64,000 bases of DNA from JACDCA01 sp963810305 (lineage in GTDB: Bacteria > Acidobacteriota > Vicinamibacteria > Vicinamibacterales > 2-12-FULL-66-21), in assembly GCA_963810305.1 (NCBI GenBank), contig CAWEMY010000011.1:558001-622000 (forward strand). The letters run 5' to 3'. Of the stretch, positions 61,019 to 64,000 are shown one piece after another. The notes below the pieces were generated by a model. It ran no database searches. It was not told the origin of the DNA and worked only from the letters and a program-made list of their open reading frames with translations. How positions within the stretch are numbered: the first letter of the stretch is position 1; every line of letters begins with the position of its first letter. Position numbers and translations under genes: made by a program.

Positions 61019-62215
61019 GTGCGACTACTCAGAATCCTTACCGTCGTCGCGCTGACGGCCGCCTGCGGGCGGACGTCGGAAGCGCAGCCCGCGCAAGCTG
61101 CGCCTGCGCGGCCCGCGCAGACCGCGCCCCTTCAAGCACCCGCTTCCCAACCATCCGCGACGCTCTCGGCGGCATTCCCATTGCGCGTCGTGGGCACAGG
61201 CTTCGCGGACGCCGCCGGCCGGCCGTTCAGCTGGAGGGGCATCACCGCGTTCCGTCTCGCGGAAATGATTGCCGCGGGACGCGAGCAGGAGGCCGTCGCC
61301 TATCTCGACTGGGCGCGCGCCGAGCAGTTGAACGTCGTCCGCGTACTGCTGATGGCGCGGCATCTTTTCAAGCTGACGCCGGAAGCCGGACGCGCTGCCT
61401 TGCCGCGACTCCTCGATCTCGCGAAGGAGAGAGGCATAGCCGTTGAGATTGTCGCGTTTGCCGACACGAAGGGTGTCCCGGTCGACTACGAAGCCCACAT
61501 TCGCGAGATCGGACGCGTCGCCACCGAAAAAGGCAACGCCTTCATCGAGATCGCCAACGAGCCTGGGCATCCGACGCAGGACGAGCGCCTTCACGACCCG
61601 GCGTTTGCGAAGCGGCTCGCGGATCTACTGCCCGAGCCTCTGGTCGTCGCGCTCGGATCGGTCGAATTCGGCGAGGATTACGCGGCAGGCGATTACGCGA
61701 CATTCCATTTTGCGCGCGGGCAGAAGGAATGGGACCACGTCCTCGCTCTGAGCGACGGAGCGCGCCGCGTGCGCGAATTGAAGAAACCAATTGTCAGCGA
61801 CGAACCGATGGGAGCCGGGCCCGAGTATCAACCGGGACGCCGCGACAACGAACCGTCGCGATTCGCGGCGGCCGCGGCACTGACAAGGCTGGCGGGGATG
61901 GCAGCGACGTTCCACTACGAGGGGGGGCTGCAGGCAAGAATCCCGGTTGGCCGCGAAGCCGCATGCCTGACCGCCTGGCGTAGCGGGCTGGCGCTCCTCG
62001 ATGGCCTTCGGCTCGACGGTGAGTTTCTCGAGGGGGACGAGGTACGCTCGCTGGCTGACGTGAAAGCGCGTGGCGTCTTCGCGCGGGTGTCGGGGCAACG
62101 CGCGTTGATCCTGCTCGTCGATCCCCCGCGTGATCCGCCTTTGATACTGGCGGAAAACTGGAGCGCCATTCGCGGCGTGACGGGGGTTCAGATCATCGTC
62201 GCGGAACGGCGTTAG
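61019..62215 (+). CDS. GH-like (TIM-barrel) lipoprotein
   Basis: The 398-residue protein has a lipobox (LTAAC) and an Ala/Pro/Gln-rich linker. A TIM-barrel-like domain follows with WRGITAFRLAEMIAAG, LDWARAEQLNVVRVLLMA and FIEIANEPGHPTQDE. The NEPG segment resembles the acid/base motif of clan GH-A glycoside hydrolases such as GH5. The second catalytic Glu may be in KKPIVSDEPMG. A surface polysaccharide substrate is plausible but unproven. GTG 61019 starts immediately after the previous stop codon. Confidence 0.7.
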   Translation: MRLLRILTVVALTAACGRTSEAQPAQAAPARPAQTAPLQAPASQPSATLSAAFPLRVVGTGFADAAGRPFSWRGITAFRLAEMIAAGREQEAVAYLDWARAEQLNVVRVLLMARHLFKLTPEAGRAALPRLLDLAKERGIAVEIVAFADTKGVPVDYEAHIREIGRVATEKGNAFIEIANEPGHPTQDERLHDPAFAKRLADLLPEPLVVALGSVEFGEDYAAGDYATFHFARGQKEWDHVLALSDGARRVRELKKPIVSDEPMGAGPEYQPGRRDNEPSRFAAAAALTRLAGMAATFHYEGGLQARIPVGREAACLTAWRSGLALLDGLRLDGEFLEGDEVRSLADVKARGVFARVSGQRALILLVDPPRDPPLILAENWSAIRGVTGVQIIVAERR

Positions 62216-62302
62216 GATCGGTTTATCCGGCGGCGCGACGGCACCCCTGGCGTCATGATGCTTGCCGCGACCCGTCGCCAGTAGCCCCTTCCCTCGGTCT
62301 TC

Positions 62303-64000
62303 TCAATGCGAGATCGATCCCCGGTCCCGGTTCCGGAAGATCACGATCTCCGGATTGGCCTTGTCCAGATTCGTGAGCGAGTCTTGGGCGCGATCGGTGA
62401 AACGATCGTCCCACGCCAGCGGAGACCACCCGAGCGTGGCCTTGTACCGGAACGCCTCTTCGTACGGCGCGGCGCCCGATTCGAGCCACTCAATCCATTG
62501 CCGTTCCTCGGTGCCTCCCAGGAGCCGCTCGACGTACTCCCGGTTGATCACGATGAAATCAGGTCTGGCTGCACGCGTTGCCGGGATGGAGGGTGCGATC
62601 CACGTCCATCTGAACTGGCGGATCCGTGGCAGGTAGCCGTACTGGTTGACGGCTGCGACAGTCTGATCTCGACGCACCTGCCCTTCGAGCCACTCTTCCG
62701 CCACTAGACGGCTGTCGCGCAGCAGCAGGAGATCAACTGAGGCTCCCCTGGCGACAAGCCATGCCAGCAGGACGAGGCCCGCGATGCGCACGCCGGCTGT
62801 ACCGTCGAGCCAGCGCCGCAAACCGATCGCAGCGCACAACGCCAGGATGCAGGTAACAGGCAGGAGGAAGCGGTCATAGACGTAGCCGGCCACCGCGATG
62901 AACGTGACGTAGTACGAGAGCGTCGAAAGCAGCATGACTGCGAAGACCCAACGGGCGCGGCCGTAGTGAGGCGAACCGACGCTGCCGATCACGAATAGCA
63001 GCCCGGCGATGCCGAGGCTGGCCACAACCTGTCCCACTGAGGCTTGAAGGAGCAGCCACTGGCCGTGCATACCAGGCGCAACCATCCGGTACCCCGAGCT
63101 GGCGGGCCCGACGATGAACGCGAAATGCTCGAACATCCCTGCGCGGTTGAAGACCACGTTGTAGCAGACGGCCAGGGTGGCAGCCGCGACCAGCGCGCCC
63201 GTCGCGAGCACCAGCCATCCCTGCCGTGAACGACCATATCGCCACAACAGCATCGCGGCCGGCAGGATGTACAGGCCGTAGGCTTGATCCTTCGTTGCGA
63301 CCGCCGCGGCCGCTGTGATGCCCAGTGCCGCGGCATTGCGCACGCGTGCCGATCGATAAAGCTCGCAGAGGAACACCATCGACCAGACGAACCAACAGAC
63401 GTACGGTACGTCGACGTTGATCGTCTTTGCATAGAACGGAAAGGGGAGGAAGACGCCCGCGCACAGGGCGGCAGGCCATGCGTGGCGGCGGTCTATCGTT
63501 CGCGCAGCAAGGAGGGCGACTCCGAGCAGAGTGGCCAGGCCCATCGCGACGCTGAGAAGCCGCCCCAGAACGATCAGCACCATCTGGGTAGCCCCCGAGT
63601 AGAGCGATACCCAATCGAGCGTCACGCCGACGAACACCGGCGCAAAGACGAGTGCCAGCAGGTAATGGTGAAGGGGAGGGTAGATGCCGCCGTGCCATCC
63701 AGCGGAGAAGCGCTGGCGTACCCCGTCCAGGATCGCCGGCGGGTATATCTCGTCCGGCGCCCAGCCGGCTGTACCTCCCCACGAGATTCCCGCGACGAAA
63801 ATGATCGTCAGCCCCGCAAAGCTGGCGGCAAGCGGAAGCGTCCACTCGAGTTCACGCCGCGCCATTCGCCAGACGGGAAGCGAGGCCGTCCACATCAGGA
63901 GTCCCGACCAAAGCGCCGCGATCGCGAGCGTGGCGGACGGCCCCCAGGCCCGGGCCCGCCACTTCCAGACCGGTAAGGGACGCGGAGATAGCGCCTCGAG
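62303..64000 (-). CDS. GT39-like membrane glycosyltransferase (partial, runs off the right edge)
   Basis: From the stop at 62303 the frame stays open to base 64000. An ATG at 63895 is internal, since WKWRARAWGPSATLAIAALW upstream continues the protein. About ten helices, the catalytic-type segment GWAPDEIYPPAILDGVRQ and PPLHHYLLALVF mark a GT-C/GT39-like transferase. The C-terminal domain (ARPDFIVINREYVERLLGG, WDDRFTDRAQD) is periplasmic. It would use the lipid-linked sugar from the GT2 enzyme. The 87 bases between it and the GH-like gene hold nothing I recognise. Confidence 0.8.
   Translation of the reverse strand, partial: LEALSPRPLPVWKWRARAWGPSATLAIAALWSGLLMWTASLPVWRMARRELEWTLPLAASFAGLTIIFVAGISWGGTAGWAPDEIYPPAILDGVRQRFSAGWHGGIYPPLHHYLLALVFAPVFVGVTLDWVSLYSGATQMVLIVLGRLLSVAMGLATLLGVALLAARTIDRRHAWPAALCAGVFLPFPFYAKTINVDVPYVCWFVWSMVFLCELYRSARVRNAAALGITAAAAVATKDQAYGLYILPAAMLLWRYGRSRQGWLVLATGALVAAATLAVCYNVVFNRAGMFEHFAFIVGPASSGYRMVAPGMHGQWLLLQASVGQVVASLGIAGLLFVIGSVGSPHYGRARWVFAVMLLSTLSYYVTFIAVAGYVYDRFLLPVTCILALCAAIGLRRWLDGTAGVRIAGLVLLAWLVARGASVDLLLLRDSRLVAEEWLEGQVRRDQTVAAVNQYGYLPRIRQFRWTWIAPSIPATRAARPDFIVINREYVERLLGGTEERQWIEWLESGAAPYEEAFRYKATLGWSPLAWDDRFTDRAQDSLTNLDKANPEIVIFRNRDRGSISH

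Overview
The window is high-GC bacterial chromosome with mostly vertical, housekeeping-type content. I read it as Acidobacteriota, most likely a Vicinamibacteria-like lineage. That is an inference from three genes of the acidobacterial VWFA-related family, an MCE protein with GEGS-type repeats, a complete-looking ccm cluster, a DeoC/RpiB pair of microcompartment type, and abundant intergenic repeats. No rRNA, phage, plasmid or CRISPR locus is visible.

Layout. 0-8 kb: end of an outer-membrane barrel gene, a secreted VWFA protein, uvrB, then an Mla-type lipid transporter (mlaE, mlaF, mlaD) with two small helical membrane proteins, a secreted protein and tRNA-Val. 8-14 kb: a broken small gene, then citryl-CoA lyase and upp (minus), MTA/SAH deaminase, hpt, and rpiB-deoC. 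14-20 kb (minus): MscS channel, NtrY/NtrC-like two-component pair, and an ABC ATPase plus adaptor with no permease. 20-29 kb: Rieske protein, ClpP-like protease, hybrid kinase, treZ, glycogen debranching enzyme, rsgA. 29-37 kb: ABC-2 exporter, nitrilase-family enzyme, lipocalin-like protein, lipoprotein, and two tandem VWFA genes. 37-44 kb: tRNA-Phe, a previously hidden ftsB, recA, a membrane hydrolase, 3-hydroxybutyryl-CoA dehydrogenase, vapBC, the remains of a REP-associated transposase with its REPs, thiolase, a DciA-like protein and maf. 44.7-52 kb: cytochrome c maturation (ccmE, ccmF-ccmH, a CcmI-like zinc-ribbon gene broken by REPs, ccmA, ccmB, ccmC, ccmD). 52-64 kb: phosphoesterase, aroK, aroA, RsbW-like kinase, suhB, a barrel protein, two GT-C glycosyltransferases, a DedA-like protein, a GT2 glycosyltransferase, a lipoprotein and a GH-like lipoprotein.

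Two layers of non-coding structure stand out. First, at least ten intergenic gaps hold short-period arrays, usually of 7 nt. Each array has its own unit sequence, and most consist of a direct-repeat block followed by its reverse complement, which would fold into a long hairpin. Second, there are REP palindromes carrying the GTAG tetranucleotide expected for RAYT (Y1 HUH) transposases. One pair flanks a decayed RAYT, and others sit inside a cytochrome-biogenesis gene.

A caution for any user: more than 20 single-base frameshifts break otherwise intact genes, including recA, ccmF, ftsB and upp. Most are best read as uncorrected sequencing errors. I have therefore annotated whole genes across them.
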